From positions 1 through 64,000 of the forward strand of contig NZ_JAHTBI010000053.1 in assembly GCF_019168305.1 (NCBI RefSeq): DNA of 64,000 nt, given 5' to 3'. A model generated the notes under the pieces. That model worked only from the letters and a program-made list of their open reading frames with translations, was not told the DNA's origin and made no database searches. The position numbers and the translations under genes were made by a program. The stretch is from Pseudomonas aegrilactucae. Its GTDB lineage: Bacteria > Pseudomonadota > Gammaproteobacteria > Pseudomonadales > Pseudomonadaceae. Of this stretch, positions 7,972-17,352 are shown in pieces. The first letter of the stretch is position 1, and each line of letters starts with the position of its first letter.

Positions 7972-9177
7972 TTAGATATTGCTGGTCAAACTCATCAACG
8001 GCAGCATGATCGCCAACATGATGATCGCGACCAGGCCGGTCATGATCAGGGTCAGCATCGGCACCAGCGCCGCCATGAAACGCTTGAGCGTGCTCTGCGT
8101 CTGTTTGTCATAGATTTCGGCGAGCTTGAGCAGCATGGCGCCCAGTTGCCCGGACTGCTCGCCGACGCGAATCATCTGTACCGCAAGCTCGGGGAACACC
8201 CGGGTCTGCTCCAGCGCGGCCGACAGTGCGCGGCCTTCCTTGGCACCCAGCGTGGCCTGCTCCAGGGCTGCGCCCATGGCGCGGTTGCTGGCCACCTGGC
8301 GGGTGATGTTCATGCCTGCCAGCAGGCTGACCTTCTTGTCCAGCAAGGTGCCCAGGGTGAGGGCGAAGCGTGCGGTCTCCATGCCCTGCATGACCGGGCC
8401 GAAGGCCTTGAGCCGCAACAGGCGGGTATCCAGCGCCAGGCGCCGCGCCGGGTCGCGCAGGTAGACAGCCAGCCACCAGCCGCCCACTGCCAGCAGCAGC
8501 AACAGGTGCAGGGTCCACTGCGCCAGGAACTCGCCCACGTGCAGGATCACCTCGGTGATCAGCGGCAACTCGACGTTCAGGTCCTTGAAGATCGGCACGA
8601 ACTGCGGCACCACATAGGCCAGCAGCAGGATCAGCGAGCCGAGCACGCCGACCACCAGGAACGCCGGGTAGATCAGTGCGCTGATCATCTCGCTGCGCAT
8701 GCTCTGCGAGCGCTCCAGGTAGTGCGCCAGCTGTGCCAGGGTTTGCGCGAGCATGCCGGCCGCTTCGCCGGCGCGCACCAGGCTGAGGTAGAAATTGGAG
8801 AACACCTGGCGCTCTTCGGCCATGGCCGCCGACAGCGAGCTGCCACCCTTGACCTGCTCCAGCAGGCGCCCGAGCAATTCGCCCATGGGCTGCTTGCCGG
8901 CCTGGCGAGCCTGCAGCGCCAGCGCGCTTTCCAGCGGCTGGCCGGCATCGAGCAGGGTTGCCAACTGCTCGGTAAAACGTGCGATTTCGGCACCCGGGAT
9001 CGTGGCGCGGCTGAACAATGCAGCCGCCAGCACACCGCTGCGGGCCGGGCGGATGTCGATGATCATCAGCCCGCCGGCCTGCAACTGGCTGACCGCCTGC
9101 TCGACGCTGCCCGCCTCGAGCTGCCCGCTGGCACGGCTGCCATCCTTCTCCAGAGCCTGGTAGCGAAACTGCGTCAT
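7972..9177 (-). CDS. gspF: Type II secretion inner membrane platform protein GspF
   Basis: A 401-residue polytopic inner membrane protein with two repeated GspF/PilC cytoplasmic domains (about residues 70-195 and 270-390) and three long hydrophobic segments (about 170-195, 220-240 and 370-395). It forms the core of the platform on which GspE acts. The repeated signature for the family is visible around LVRAGEAAGML and MIRVGEQSGQLG. Its ATG overlaps the gspE stop by four bases. Confidence 0.95.
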   Translation of the reverse strand: MTQFRYQALEKDGSRASGQLEAGSVEQAVSQLQAGGLMIIDIRPARSGVLAAALFSRATIPGAEIARFTEQLATLLDAGQPLESALALQARQAGKQPMGELLGRLLEQVKGGSSLSAAMAEERQVFSNFYLSLVRAGEAAGMLAQTLAQLAHYLERSQSMRSEMISALIYPAFLVVGVLGSLILLLAYVVPQFVPIFKDLNVELPLITEVILHVGEFLAQWTLHLLLLLAVGGWWLAVYLRDPARRLALDTRLLRLKAFGPVMQGMETARFALTLGTLLDKKVSLLAGMNITRQVASNRAMGAALEQATLGAKEGRALSAALEQTRVFPELAVQMIRVGEQSGQLGAMLLKLAEIYDKQTQSTLKRFMAALVPMLTLIMTGLVAIIMLAIMLPLMSLTSNI

Positions 9178-10871
9178 GCCCCCGCCCCTGCGTCATCGCG
9201 GGTCACGCGCAGCACTTCTTCCAGGCTGGTGACGCCGGCCAGCGCCAGGCGCAGGCCGTCTTCGTACAAGGTGCGCAGGCCGCCCTTGCGCGCCGCCTGC
9301 TCCAGCGTGGCGCTGTCGGCCTTGCCCATCAGCAGTGCGCGGATCTCTTCGTTCATCACCAGCAACTCGGTGATCGCCACCCGCCCCTGGTAACCGCCAT
9401 TGGGCGCATCCGCCCTGGGCCGGTACAACTGCACGGGGCGTGCGTCGGTGTAGCGGTCCAGGCGGTGCTCGGCCACCAGTGCCGCCGGCGCATCGAACGC
9501 TTCCAGGTGCGCCGGATTCAGGCGACGTACCAGCCGCTGCGCCAGCACGCCATTCACCGTCGAGGCCAGCATGTAGCCCTCGGCGCCCATGTCGAGCAGC
9601 CGCGCGATACTGGCACAGGCACTGTTGGTGTGCAGGGTCGACAGCACCAGGTGCCCGGTGAGCGCCGACTGGATGGCGATGCGGCAGGTTTCCAGGTCGC
9701 GGATCTCGCCGATCATGATCACGTCCGGGTCCTGGCGCACGATCGAGCGCAGCGCTCCGGCGAAATCCAGGCCGATGGCCGGCTTTACCTGCAACTGGTT
9801 GATGCCGTCTAGCTGGTATTCCACCGGGTCTTCGACGGTAATGATCTTGCGCTCGGCGGTATTGAGCCGTGACAGCGCGGCATACAGGGTGGTGGTCTTG
9901 CCGGAGCCGGTGGGCCCGGTCACCAGCAGGATGCCGTGCGGGCGCTGCAGCACGTCGAGAAAACGCTCCAGGCGCTGGCCGTCGAACCCCAGGTCGACGA
10001 AGTCGAACGCAATCGTTTGCCTGTCCAGCAGGCGCATCACCACCGATTCGCCAAAACTGGTGGGCAGCGTCGATACCCGCAGGTCCAACTGCTTGCCCTG
10101 CACGCGGAACACGATACGCCCGTCCTGGGGCAGGCGACGTTCGGCGATGTCCAGCTTGGCCATGATCTTGATGCGCGAGATCACGGCGGCCGCCGAGCTC
10201 ACCGGCGGCGACTCCGACTCGCGCAGCAGCCCGTCGACGCGGTAGCGCACGTTCAGGCGGTTTTCGAAGGGTTCGATGTGCACGTCTGAAGCACGCATCT
10301 CGACCGCACGCTGCAGGATCAGGTTGACCAGCTTGATCACCGGCGCTTCGGAGGCCAGGTCCTTGAGGTGATCGATATCGTCAGGCTCGGCGCTGTCTTC
10401 GAAGTGCTCGGTCAGCGAGCCCATCGCCGTGCGGCCCTGACCGTAGCTGCGTTCGATGATGTGCTCGACTTCGCTGTGCAGCCCCACCAGCCTGCGCACG
10501 CGCAAACCGGTGGCGTATTCGATGGCCTGGAAGGGGTAGTCGCTCAAGGGCCGCGAGCCCACCACCTCGAGCAGGCCATCGGCACTGCGCCCCACCGGCA
10601 CCACGGCGTGGTGCAGCAAAAAGCGCGAAGGCAAGCCTGGCAGGTGTTCGGCGTCGACCGGCTCGGCCTGGCCGGCGAAGCGTGGCCAGCCCAATGCCGC
10701 GGACCAGGCCGTGGCCAGGTCGGGCTCGGAGACCAGGCCCAGGCGCCCAAGCAATTCGGGCACGGCGCTGTCGGGCTGGTCGCCACGCAGGCGAGCAAGC
10801 TGTTCGAGCCCGTCACGGCTCAGGCTGCCTTGAGCCACAAGGCGCCCTATGAGGTTTGCGATGATGTCCAT
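9174..10871 (-). CDS. gspE: Type II secretion ATPase GspE, without the tetracysteine zinc motif
   Basis: A 565-residue cytoplasmic hexameric ATPase that powers pseudopilus assembly. It has an N-terminal GspL-binding domain, Walker A GPTGSGKTT at about residue 322, the Asp box with EDPVEYQL, Walker B ending DPDVIMIGEIRD, and the His box LHTN. The usual zinc-binding CxxC...CxxC insertion before the YRGR-type motif is absent: the sequence reads LVRRLNPAH and later RADAPNGGYQGR, with no cysteines there. It is 120 bases downstream of gspK and overlaps gspF. Confidence 0.95.
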   Translation of the reverse strand: MDIIANLIGRLVAQGSLSRDGLEQLARLRGDQPDSAVPELLGRLGLVSEPDLATAWSAALGWPRFAGQAEPVDAEHLPGLPSRFLLHHAVVPVGRSADGLLEVVGSRPLSDYPFQAIEYATGLRVRRLVGLHSEVEHIIERSYGQGRTAMGSLTEHFEDSAEPDDIDHLKDLASEAPVIKLVNLILQRAVEMRASDVHIEPFENRLNVRYRVDGLLRESESPPVSSAAAVISRIKIMAKLDIAERRLPQDGRIVFRVQGKQLDLRVSTLPTSFGESVVMRLLDRQTIAFDFVDLGFDGQRLERFLDVLQRPHGILLVTGPTGSGKTTTLYAALSRLNTAERKIITVEDPVEYQLDGINQLQVKPAIGLDFAGALRSIVRQDPDVIMIGEIRDLETCRIAIQSALTGHLVLSTLHTNSACASIARLLDMGAEGYMLASTVNGVLAQRLVRRLNPAHLEAFDAPAALVAEHRLDRYTDARPVQLYRPRADAPNGGYQGRVAITELLVMNEEIRALLMGKADSATLEQAARKGGLRTLYEDGLRLALAGVTSLEEVLRVTRDDAGAGA

Positions 10872-10991
10872 ATCTTCACGGCACTCGGGCTACAGCAGGC
10901 GCACAACCGATTAAGCGGGCGCGCAAAAAGTAGGAAATGATAACAATTTGCGCGGGATAAAAACACACTCCCGAACCAGGCCGTTAATCGA

Positions 10992-11714
10992 CTAGCGTTC
11001 CTGCCAGCGCAGCACCCGGTACAAAGTGCCATCACCGTCGCCCGGATTGAGCACCACTGTGGCCAGCAAGCCGGCCGTGGTCCCGCTCCCAAGCTCGGCC
11101 TGGGTATCGATGCTGAGCATCGAGCCCGGGTTGCTGGCAGCGGGCGATGCTGCCTTGAGGTCAAGGGCCTTGCGCAAGGTCGGCGCCGCAAACGCGGCAA
11201 CCGGCACGCCGTCACCGCCCCACAGGGTGATGAAGGGCAGGATGCGCTGGTATTGATCGGTGCTGAGGGTGGTGACCTGCAACAGCTCTTCGAGGTGGCG
11301 CAGTGGTTTGCCCTGGGCGCGCTGCTGTTGCAGTTGGCGCGCGTGCAGCGCCGCCCGTTGCGGGTCGGCGCCCAGGTGGGTCAGCAGCCTGGCGAAGAGT
11401 TCGGGTTGGCAGAAATTGAGGTCGAGCTTGCCATGCTCGCTGCGCACGCTCAGGGTCAGGCGGGTACCGTCGAGGTCGAACACCTGCCGCTGCCCGTCGG
11501 TGGGCAAGCGCCCTGGCTCACCGAGCAGCATCTGCACCGCCAGTGCCAGCCCGCCCTGCGCGGCCAACTGGGCCTTGCTGCGCTCCAGCTCGTTGTGGCT
11601 CTGGCGGTTTTCCAGGCGCACGCTGGCCACCACAGTGGCGGCCAGCAGGCTGAGCACGGCCAATGCCCACAGCACCAGGATCAGCGCGGCGCCCTGCTGG
11701 CGGGTGCTCACCAC
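10992..11714 (-). CDS. gspK: Type II secretion minor pseudopilin GspK-like
   Basis: A 240-residue protein with an N-terminal QQGAALILVLWALAVLSLLA hydrophobic helix typical of GspK, which lacks the Glu+5 of other pseudopilins because it caps the tip. A helical domain follows, including LDLNFCQPELFARLLTHLG, as in the GspK alpha domain. It is shorter than typical GspK proteins (about 300 residues or more), so part of the alpha domain is reduced. It is the first secretion gene of the operon, 11 bases after the lpxO-like gene. Confidence 0.85.
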   Translation of the reverse strand: MVSTRQQGAALILVLWALAVLSLLAATVVASVRLENRQSHNELERSKAQLAAQGGLALAVQMLLGEPGRLPTDGQRQVFDLDGTRLTLSVRSEHGKLDLNFCQPELFARLLTHLGADPQRAALHARQLQQQRAQGKPLRHLEELLQVTTLSTDQYQRILPFITLWGGDGVPVAAFAAPTLRKALDLKAASPAASNPGSMLSIDTQAELGSGTTAGLLATVVLNPGDGDGTLYRVLRWQER

Positions 11715-11725
11715 CGGGTACAGGG

Positions 11726-12661
11726 TCAGAACAGCCAGCGGTACAGCAGGTAGGCCACCACCACTGCCAGCACCGGGCGCAGTACGCGGTACGCCTTGGG
11801 GTTGGCGCGCTTGAACTGCTTGACCCGGCTGCTGACCACGGTGCTGAAGCGCTTGCTCCAGGCGTAGGCCTGGTTGATCCCGCCGACCCGCTCGTCGTCG
11901 GTATTCTGCGGTGCGGTGGCGCGGCCGAGGAAGGCGCTGACCTTGCGGTTGATACGGGTCATCAGCGGGCTGTTCAGCGGCCGCTCGATGTCGCAGAACA
12001 GGATCACGCGGGTGGTCTCGGTCTCGTTCTTGACCCAGTGCACGTAGGTTTCATCGAACATCACGTCTTCGCCATCGCGCCAGGCATACACCTGGCCGTC
12101 GACGTAGATGCGGCAGTCGTCCGAGTTCGGCGTGGACAGGCCCAGGTGATAGCGCAGGGAACCGGCAAAGGGGTCACGGTGGGGGTTCAGGTGGCTGCCA
12201 CCGGGCAACAGGGCAAACATCGCCCCCTTGACGTTGGGGATGCTGTTGACCAGCTCAACGGTGCGCGGGCACAGCGCTTCGGCCGACGGCAGGGCCTTGT
12301 CATACCACTTCAGGTAAAAACGCTTCCAGCCCTTCTTGAAGAACGAACCGAAGCCGGCATCGTTGTCCTTGGCCGCGGCGCGGATGTAGCCCTCGTCGAA
12401 CAGATGCATGGCCTCTTCGCGGATCACCTGCCAGTTGTCCTTGAGCACATCGAGCTCGGGAAAACGGCTGCGGTCCAGGTAAGGCTTGGAGGGCACGCCG
12501 GAGAACAGGTACATCAGCGCGTTGTAGGGGGCGAACAGTGCCGAATGGTTGACGAACTGGCGCAACACGGGCAAACGCGCCTTGCCGCGCAGGTGTACGT
12601 ACAGCGTGCTGCCGAAGAACAGCAGCAGAACACCTGCCTTGGCGACAAAGGAAAAGGTCAT
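11726..12661 (-). CDS. lpxO: Aspartyl/asparaginyl beta-hydroxylase family, LpxO-like lipid A hydroxylase
   Basis: A 311-residue Fe(II)/2-oxoglutarate-dependent oxygenase. It has an N-terminal membrane helix (residues 4-23), a second hydrophobic helix at the C-terminus, and the catalytic pattern HRDPF (His-x-Asp) with a distal His in YVHWVKNETETTRVIL. The membrane-anchored form of the family is LpxO, which 2-hydroxylates secondary acyl chains of lipid A at the inner membrane. Only 11 bases separate it from gspK, so it may head the secretion operon transcript. A peptide substrate cannot be excluded, but the membrane anchors favour lipid A. Confidence 0.85.
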   Translation of the reverse strand: MTFSFVAKAGVLLLFFGSTLYVHLRGKARLPVLRQFVNHSALFAPYNALMYLFSGVPSKPYLDRSRFPELDVLKDNWQVIREEAMHLFDEGYIRAAAKDNDAGFGSFFKKGWKRFYLKWYDKALPSAEALCPRTVELVNSIPNVKGAMFALLPGGSHLNPHRDPFAGSLRYHLGLSTPNSDDCRIYVDGQVYAWRDGEDVMFDETYVHWVKNETETTRVILFCDIERPLNSPLMTRINRKVSAFLGRATAPQNTDDERVGGINQAYAWSKRFSTVVSSRVKQFKRANPKAYRVLRPVLAVVVAYLLYRWLF

Positions 12662-12832
12662 GCAACACTCCTTGAATTTCGATCAGGCCATCGCTGCCGG
12701 ACAATCGGCCATGATAAACCGATCCGGCCCCGGTAAAAACAACCAGGGCCGGACATTCAGAGTTGGCGATTGTGCAACGATAGCCAGCGCCGGGTATTGA
12801 GGCGGATCAGCCAAACCGGCGCCTGGCAGGCA

Positions 12833-13807
12833 TTACTGCTGGTTTTCCTGGGCGGTGAACAGGTCGCTGAACAGCATGCTCGACAGGTAGCGCTCGCCCG
12901 AGTCGGGCAGAATGACCACGATGGTCTTGCCCTGCATCTCCGGTTTTTCGGCCAGGCGCACCGCGGCCGCCATGGCCGCGCCGCAGGAAATACCGCACAG
13001 GATGCCCTCTTCCTGCATCAGGCGCAGGGCCATGGCCTTGGACTCTTCGTCACTGACCAGCTCGACCTGATCGACCATCGACAGGTCGAGGTTTTTGGGC
13101 ACGAAGCCTGCGCCGATGCCCTGGATCTTGTGCGGGCTGGGCTTGATTTCCTCACCGGCCAGGGCCTGGGTGATCACCGGCGATACCCGTGGTTCTACCG
13201 CAACCGAAAGGATCGCCTTGCCCTGGGTCTGCTTGATGTAGCGCGACACACCGGTGATGGTGCCGCCAGTACCCACGCCAGCGACCAGCACGTCCACCGC
13301 GCCATCGGTGTCGTTCCAGATTTCCGGGCCGGTGGTTTTCTCGTGGATCGCCGGGTTGGCCGGGTTGTCGAACTGAGCCGGCATGAAGTAGGTGGCGCTG
13401 TCGCTGGCGACGATTTCGGCGGCTTTTTCGATTGCGCCTTTCATGCCCTTGGCCGGGTCGGTCAGCACCAGCTCGGCGCCCAGCGCCTTGAGCACCTTGC
13501 GCCGCTCGATGCTCATCGATGCCGGCATGGTCAGCAGCAGCTTGTAGCCGCGCGCGGCGGCCACGAAGGCCAGGCCGATGCCGGTGTTGCCCGAGGTGGG
13601 CTCGACGATGGTCATGCCCGGCTTGAGCTTGCCGCTGCCTTCGGCGTCCCAGATCATGTTCGCACCGATCCGGCACTTGACCGAATAACCGGGGTTGCGC
13701 CCTTCGATCTTGGCCAGGATGGTCACGCCGCGGGGCGCGATGCGGTTGATCTGCACCAGCGGCGTATTGCCGATGGAATGCGCATTGTCAGCGAAGATAC
13801 GGCTCAT
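12833..13807 (-). CDS. cysK: Cysteine synthase A (O-acetylserine sulfhydrylase)
   Basis: A 324-residue PLP enzyme that makes L-cysteine from O-acetylserine and sulfide. The PLP lysine lies near residue 44 in the conserved N-terminal region (YSVKCRIG). The substrate loop TSGNTGIG and the glycine-rich phosphate-binding loop [10 protein letters not shown] are intact. The start MSRIFADN was chosen over the longer frame because it matches the family N-terminus (IGNTPLVQI follows). It diverges from the DUF748 gene across about 120 bases. Confidence 0.95.
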   Translation of the reverse strand: MSRIFADNAHSIGNTPLVQINRIAPRGVTILAKIEGRNPGYSVKCRIGANMIWDAEGSGKLKPGMTIVEPTSGNTGIGLAFVAAARGYKLLLTMPASMSIERRKVLKALGAELVLTDPAKGMKGAIEKAAEIVASDSATYFMPAQFDNPANPAIHEKTTGPEIWNDTDGAVDVLVAGVGTGGTITGVSRYIKQTQGKAILSVAVEPRVSPVITQALAGEEIKPSPHKIQGIGAGFVPKNLDLSMVDQVELVSDEESKAMALRLMQEEGILCGISCGAAMAAAVRLAEKPEMQGKTIVVILPDSGERYLSSMLFSDLFTAQENQQ

Positions 13808-13936
13808 GGCGGGGGTCCTTTTGGCACCGTGCGAAAACCTCAAGGGTAAGCCTGCCCCTCGGGTGCGTCCACCCCCGAGCGAACCGATGAGGCTGCGCGA
13901 CGGTCAACCCCTCAAGCCCCTGATGGAATGCCGACG

Positions 13937-15010
13937 ATGAAACGCCGCTACCGCTGGCCCCTGTGGGGTCTGCTGGGCATTGCCCTGTTGCTGCTGGCGC
14001 TGCACCTCACCCTGCCCTTGCTGGTGCGCAACGTCCTGAACGACAGACTCGCCGACATGGGCGACTATCGCGGCAAGATCACCGACGTTGACCTTGCCTG
14101 GTGGCGTGGCGCCTACAGGATCAACGGCCTGACCATCGTCAAGACCACCGGCAAGGTACCGGTGCCGTTTCTTGAGGCGCCGCTGATCGACCTGGCGGTG
14201 AGCTGGCATTCATTATGGTATGACCATGCAGTGGTCGCCGAGGTGACGTTCCGGCGCCCGCAACTGAACTTCGTCGACGGCGGCAGCAAGCAGGCCTCGC
14301 AGACCGGCCAGGGCACCGACTGGCGTGCACAGTTGAGCAAGCTGCTGCCCATTACCCTCGACGAGCTGCGCATCGAGGACGGCACCCTGACCTTTCGCAA
14401 CTTCAATTCCAGGCCCTCGGTCAGCCTCAAGGCCACGCAATTCAACGCCAGTGTCTACAACCTGACCAATGTGGTGGATGTGGAAGGCCGGCGTGATGCG
14501 CGCTTCGAGGGCAAGGCGCGCCTGCTGGGGGATGCGCGGGTAGAAAGTACCGCGACCTTCGACCCGTTGAGCAACTTCGAAGACTTCCAGTTCCGCCTGC
14601 GCGCCACCGGCATCGAGTTGCGCCAGTTGAACGACTTTGCCAGCGCCTACGGCAAATTCGACTTCAATTCTGGGCATGGCGATGTGGTGATCGAGGCCGA
14701 GGCCGACAAGGGGCGCCTGAAGGGTTACATCAAGCCGTTGCTGCGCGACGTCGACGTGTTCAACTGGCAGCAGGATGTGCAGAACAAGGACAAGGGCTTT
14801 TTCCGTTCGATCTGGGAGGCGCTGGTGGGCGCCAGCGAAACGGTGCTGAAGAACCAGCGCAAGAACCAGTTCGCTACCCGCGTAGAGCTCAGTGGCAGCG
14901 TGCACAACAGCGATATCAGCGCGTTCGAGGCATTCCTGCAGATTTTGCGCAATGGCTTCGTGCAGGCGTTCAATGCCCGTTATGAGCAAGGGCCGCCCAA
15001 GGCGGACTAG
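13937..15010 (+). CDS. DUF748 family protein (AsmA-like)
   Basis: A 357-residue protein with an N-terminal transmembrane helix (WPLWGLLGIALLLLALHLTL) after a basic MKRRYR stretch, followed by a long periplasmic region rich in beta strands, as in DUF748/AsmA-like proteins. These are linked to envelope maintenance and lipid transport in other bacteria, but the function of this member is unknown. An in-frame ATG three codons upstream (13928) is an alternative start. It is transcribed away from cysK and followed by a twin REP element. Confidence 0.8.
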   Translation: MKRRYRWPLWGLLGIALLLLALHLTLPLLVRNVLNDRLADMGDYRGKITDVDLAWWRGAYRINGLTIVKTTGKVPVPFLEAPLIDLAVSWHSLWYDHAVVAEVTFRRPQLNFVDGGSKQASQTGQGTDWRAQLSKLLPITLDELRIEDGTLTFRNFNSRPSVSLKATQFNASVYNLTNVVDVEGRRDARFEGKARLLGDARVESTATFDPLSNFEDFQFRLRATGIELRQLNDFASAYGKFDFNSGHGDVVIEAEADKGRLKGYIKPLLRDVDVFNWQQDVQNKDKGFFRSIWEALVGASETVLKNQRKNQFATRVELSGSVHNSDISAFEAFLQILRNGFVQAFNARYEQGPPKAD

Positions 15011-15020
15011 TTTCTGTACT

Positions 15021-15114
15021 GGCCCCTTCGCTGGCAAGCCAGCTCCCACAGGGAGTGCGCTGCCCCTGAATTCACCGCTGTACTTGTGGGAGCTGGCTTG
15101 CCAGCGAAGGGGCC
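15021..15114. repeat. Twin inverted REP element
   Basis: Two REP copies in opposite orientation, each with CTTCGCTGGCAAGCCAGC or its complement and a CTCCCACA tail, separated by about 32 bases. They lie between the DUF748 gene and the moxR-like gene. In Pseudomonas such pairs are dispersed by RAYT transposases and can form hairpins in mRNA. Confidence 0.9.
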
Positions 15115-15230
15115 GCAAACACCAAGCCGATACATGACCGATCATCCACAGACTGAATACCCCGTCCGCGTTCACAGCCACGCAACCCCCGCGTTATAGT
15201 CACGCAATGACCATTTTTGAGGATCGGCAC

Positions 15231-16076
15231 ATGAAGTTCGAAGGCACCAGCGCTTACGTCGCCACAGACGACCTGAAACTGGCGGTCAACGCGGCGATCA
15301 CCCTCGAACGTCCCTTGCTGGTCAAGGGCGAGCCAGGCACCGGCAAGACCATGCTCGCCGAACAACTGGCCGAGTCCTTCGGCGCCAAGCTGATCACCTG
15401 GCACATCAAGTCCACCACCAAGGCCCACCAGGGCCTCTACGAGTACGACGCGGTCAGCCGTCTGCGCGACTCGCAGCTGGGCGTGGACAAGGTGCACGAT
15501 GTGCGCAACTACCTGAAGAAGGGCAAGCTGTGGGAGGCCTTCGAAGCCGAGGAGCGGGTGATCCTGCTGATCGACGAAATCGACAAGGCCGACATCGAGT
15601 TCCCCAACGACCTGTTGCAGGAACTCGACAAGATGGAGTTCTACGTCTACGAGACCGACGAGACGATCAAGGCCAGGCAGCGCCCGATCATCATCATTAC
15701 CTCCAACAACGAGAAGGAACTGCCCGACGCTTTCCTGCGTCGCTGCTTCTTCCACTACATCGCCTTCCCGGACCGCGCCACGCTGCAGCAGATCGTCGAT
15801 GTGCACTACCCCAACATCAAGCAGGACCTGGTCAGCGAAGCGCTGGACGTGTTCTTCGATGTGCGCAAGGTCCCGGGCCTGAAGAAAAAGCCCTCGACGT
15901 CCGAGCTGGTCGACTGGCTCAAGCTGCTGATGGCCGACAACATCGGCGAGGCAGTACTGCGTGAACGCGACCCGACCAAGGCCATCCCGCCGCTGGCCGG
16001 GGCACTGGTCAAGAACGAGCAGGATGTACAGTTGCTCGAACGCCTGGCCTTCATGAGCCGGCGCGGCAACCGCTGA
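15231..16076 (+). CDS. MoxR-family AAA+ ATPase
   Basis: A 281-residue AAA+ ATPase with Walker A GEPGTGKT (about residues 33-40), Walker B ILLIDEIDKAD and sensor region IIITSNNEKELP. MoxR proteins act as chaperones that insert metals or assemble complexes together with von Willebrand factor A partners. The start at 15231 is preceded by GAGGA at good spacing; an upstream ATG (15207) has no such site. It stands 19 bases before its presumed partner and is probably co-transcribed with it. Confidence 0.9.
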   Translation: MKFEGTSAYVATDDLKLAVNAAITLERPLLVKGEPGTGKTMLAEQLAESFGAKLITWHIKSTTKAHQGLYEYDAVSRLRDSQLGVDKVHDVRNYLKKGKLWEAFEAEERVILLIDEIDKADIEFPNDLLQELDKMEFYVYETDETIKARQRPIIIITSNNEKELPDAFLRRCFFHYIAFPDRATLQQIVDVHYPNIKQDLVSEALDVFFDVRKVPGLKKKPSTSELVDWLKLLMADNIGEAVLRERDPTKAIPPLAGALVKNEQDVQLLERLAFMSRRGNR

Positions 16077-16095
16077 GCCAACGGGGTCGACTGCC

Positions 16096-17274
16096 ATGCT
16101 GCTGAACCTGTTCAACGAAATGCGCGCGGCCAAGGTGCCGGTATCGGTGCGCGAACTGCTCGACCTGCTCAATGCCTTGAAGCAGCGGGTGAGCTTCGCC
16201 GACATGGACGAATTCTACTACCTGGCGCGCGCGATCCTGGTCAAGGACGAGCGCCACTTCGACAAGTTCGACCGCGCGTTCTCGGCCTACTTCAAGGGCC
16301 TGGAAAACCTCGATCGCCACCTCGAGGCGCTGATCCCCGAAGACTGGCTGCGCAAGGAGTTCGAGCGCTCGCTGACGGATGAAGAGCGTGCGCAGATCCA
16401 GTCGCTGGGCGGCCTGGACAAGCTGATCGAGGAATTCAAGAAGCGCCTTGAAGAGCAGAAGGAACGCCATGCCGGCGGCAACAAGTGGATCGGCACCGGC
16501 GGCACCAGCCCGTTCGGTTCGGGCGGCTTCAACCCCGAGGGCATCCGCGTGGGCGATGCCGGCAAGCGCCAGGGCAAGGCGGTCAAGGTGTGGGACCAGC
16601 GCGAGTACAAGAACCTGGATGACGGTGTAGAGCTGGGCACGCGCAACATCAAGCTGGCACTGCGCCGGCTGCGCAAGTTCGCCCGCCAGGGCGCGGCCGA
16701 AGAACTGGATATCGACGGCACCATCGACCATACCGCACGCGATGCCGGCCTGCTCAACATCCAGATGCGCCCGGAGCGGCGCAACAGCGTGAAGCTGTTG
16801 CTGCTGTTCGACATCGGCGGCTCGATGGATGCCCACGTGAAGATCTGCGAAGAGTTGTTCTCGGCGTGCAAGACCGAGTTCAAGCACCTGGAGTACTACT
16901 ACTTTCACAACTTCGTGTACGAGTCGGTGTGGAAGAACAACCTGCGCCGCACGTCGGAGCGCACCTCCACGATGGACCTGCTGCACAAGTACGGCGCCGA
17001 CTACAAAGTGATATTCGTGGGCGATGCGGCGATGGCGCCCTACGAGATCACCCAGCCCGGTGGCAGTGTCGAGCACTGGAACGAAGAGGCCGGGTATGTG
17101 TGGATGCAGCGCTTCATGGAGAAGTACAGGAAGCTGGTGTGGATCAACCCGTACCCGAAAGACACCTGGGGCTACACGGCCTCGACCAATATCGTGCGCG
17201 AGCTGGTGGAGGACCGGATGTTCCCGCTGACCTTGCGTGGGTTGGAGGAAGGCATGCGGTTCCTTTCCAAATAG
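16096..17274 (+). CDS. VWA domain protein, CoxE-like
   Basis: A 392-residue protein with an N-terminal helical region, a Gly-rich linker (about residues 125-150) and a C-terminal von Willebrand A domain. The metal-ion-dependent adhesion site reads DIGGS rather than the usual DxSxS, so one metal-binding Ser is Gly. No signal peptide is seen, so it should be cytoplasmic. The family is always found beside MoxR ATPases, as here, and is thought to act with them in complex assembly. The client of this pair is unknown. Confidence 0.88.
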   Translation: MLLNLFNEMRAAKVPVSVRELLDLLNALKQRVSFADMDEFYYLARAILVKDERHFDKFDRAFSAYFKGLENLDRHLEALIPEDWLRKEFERSLTDEERAQIQSLGGLDKLIEEFKKRLEEQKERHAGGNKWIGTGGTSPFGSGGFNPEGIRVGDAGKRQGKAVKVWDQREYKNLDDGVELGTRNIKLALRRLRKFARQGAAEELDIDGTIDHTARDAGLLNIQMRPERRNSVKLLLLFDIGGSMDAHVKICEELFSACKTEFKHLEYYYFHNFVYESVWKNNLRRTSERTSTMDLLHKYGADYKVIFVGDAAMAPYEITQPGGSVEHWNEEAGYVWMQRFMEKYRKLVWINPYPKDTWGYTASTNIVRELVEDRMFPLTLRGLEEGMRFLSK

Positions 17275-17280
17275 GGGTGA

Positions 17281-17351
17281 GGCCTTCGCTGGCAAGCCAG
17301 CTCCCACAAGGTGTTGTGAGCACCGAAAAACCCTGTGGGAGCTGGCGCCCA
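17281..17351. repeat. REP element pair, second copy degenerate
   Basis: A REP copy (CTTCGCTGGCAAGCCAGC with CTCCCACA) is followed after about 24 bases by an inverted, partly decayed copy (CTGTGGGAGCTGGCGCC). It lies between the convergent stops of the VWA gene and pxpC. Confidence 0.8.
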
Positions 17352-17352
17352 G

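Noticed and set aside
12723..12757. GC-rich stem between cysK and the lpxO-like gene as a terminator
   Set aside because: The arms (CCGGCCC and GGGCCGG) pair, but no T run follows on the minus strand, so I could not support termination.
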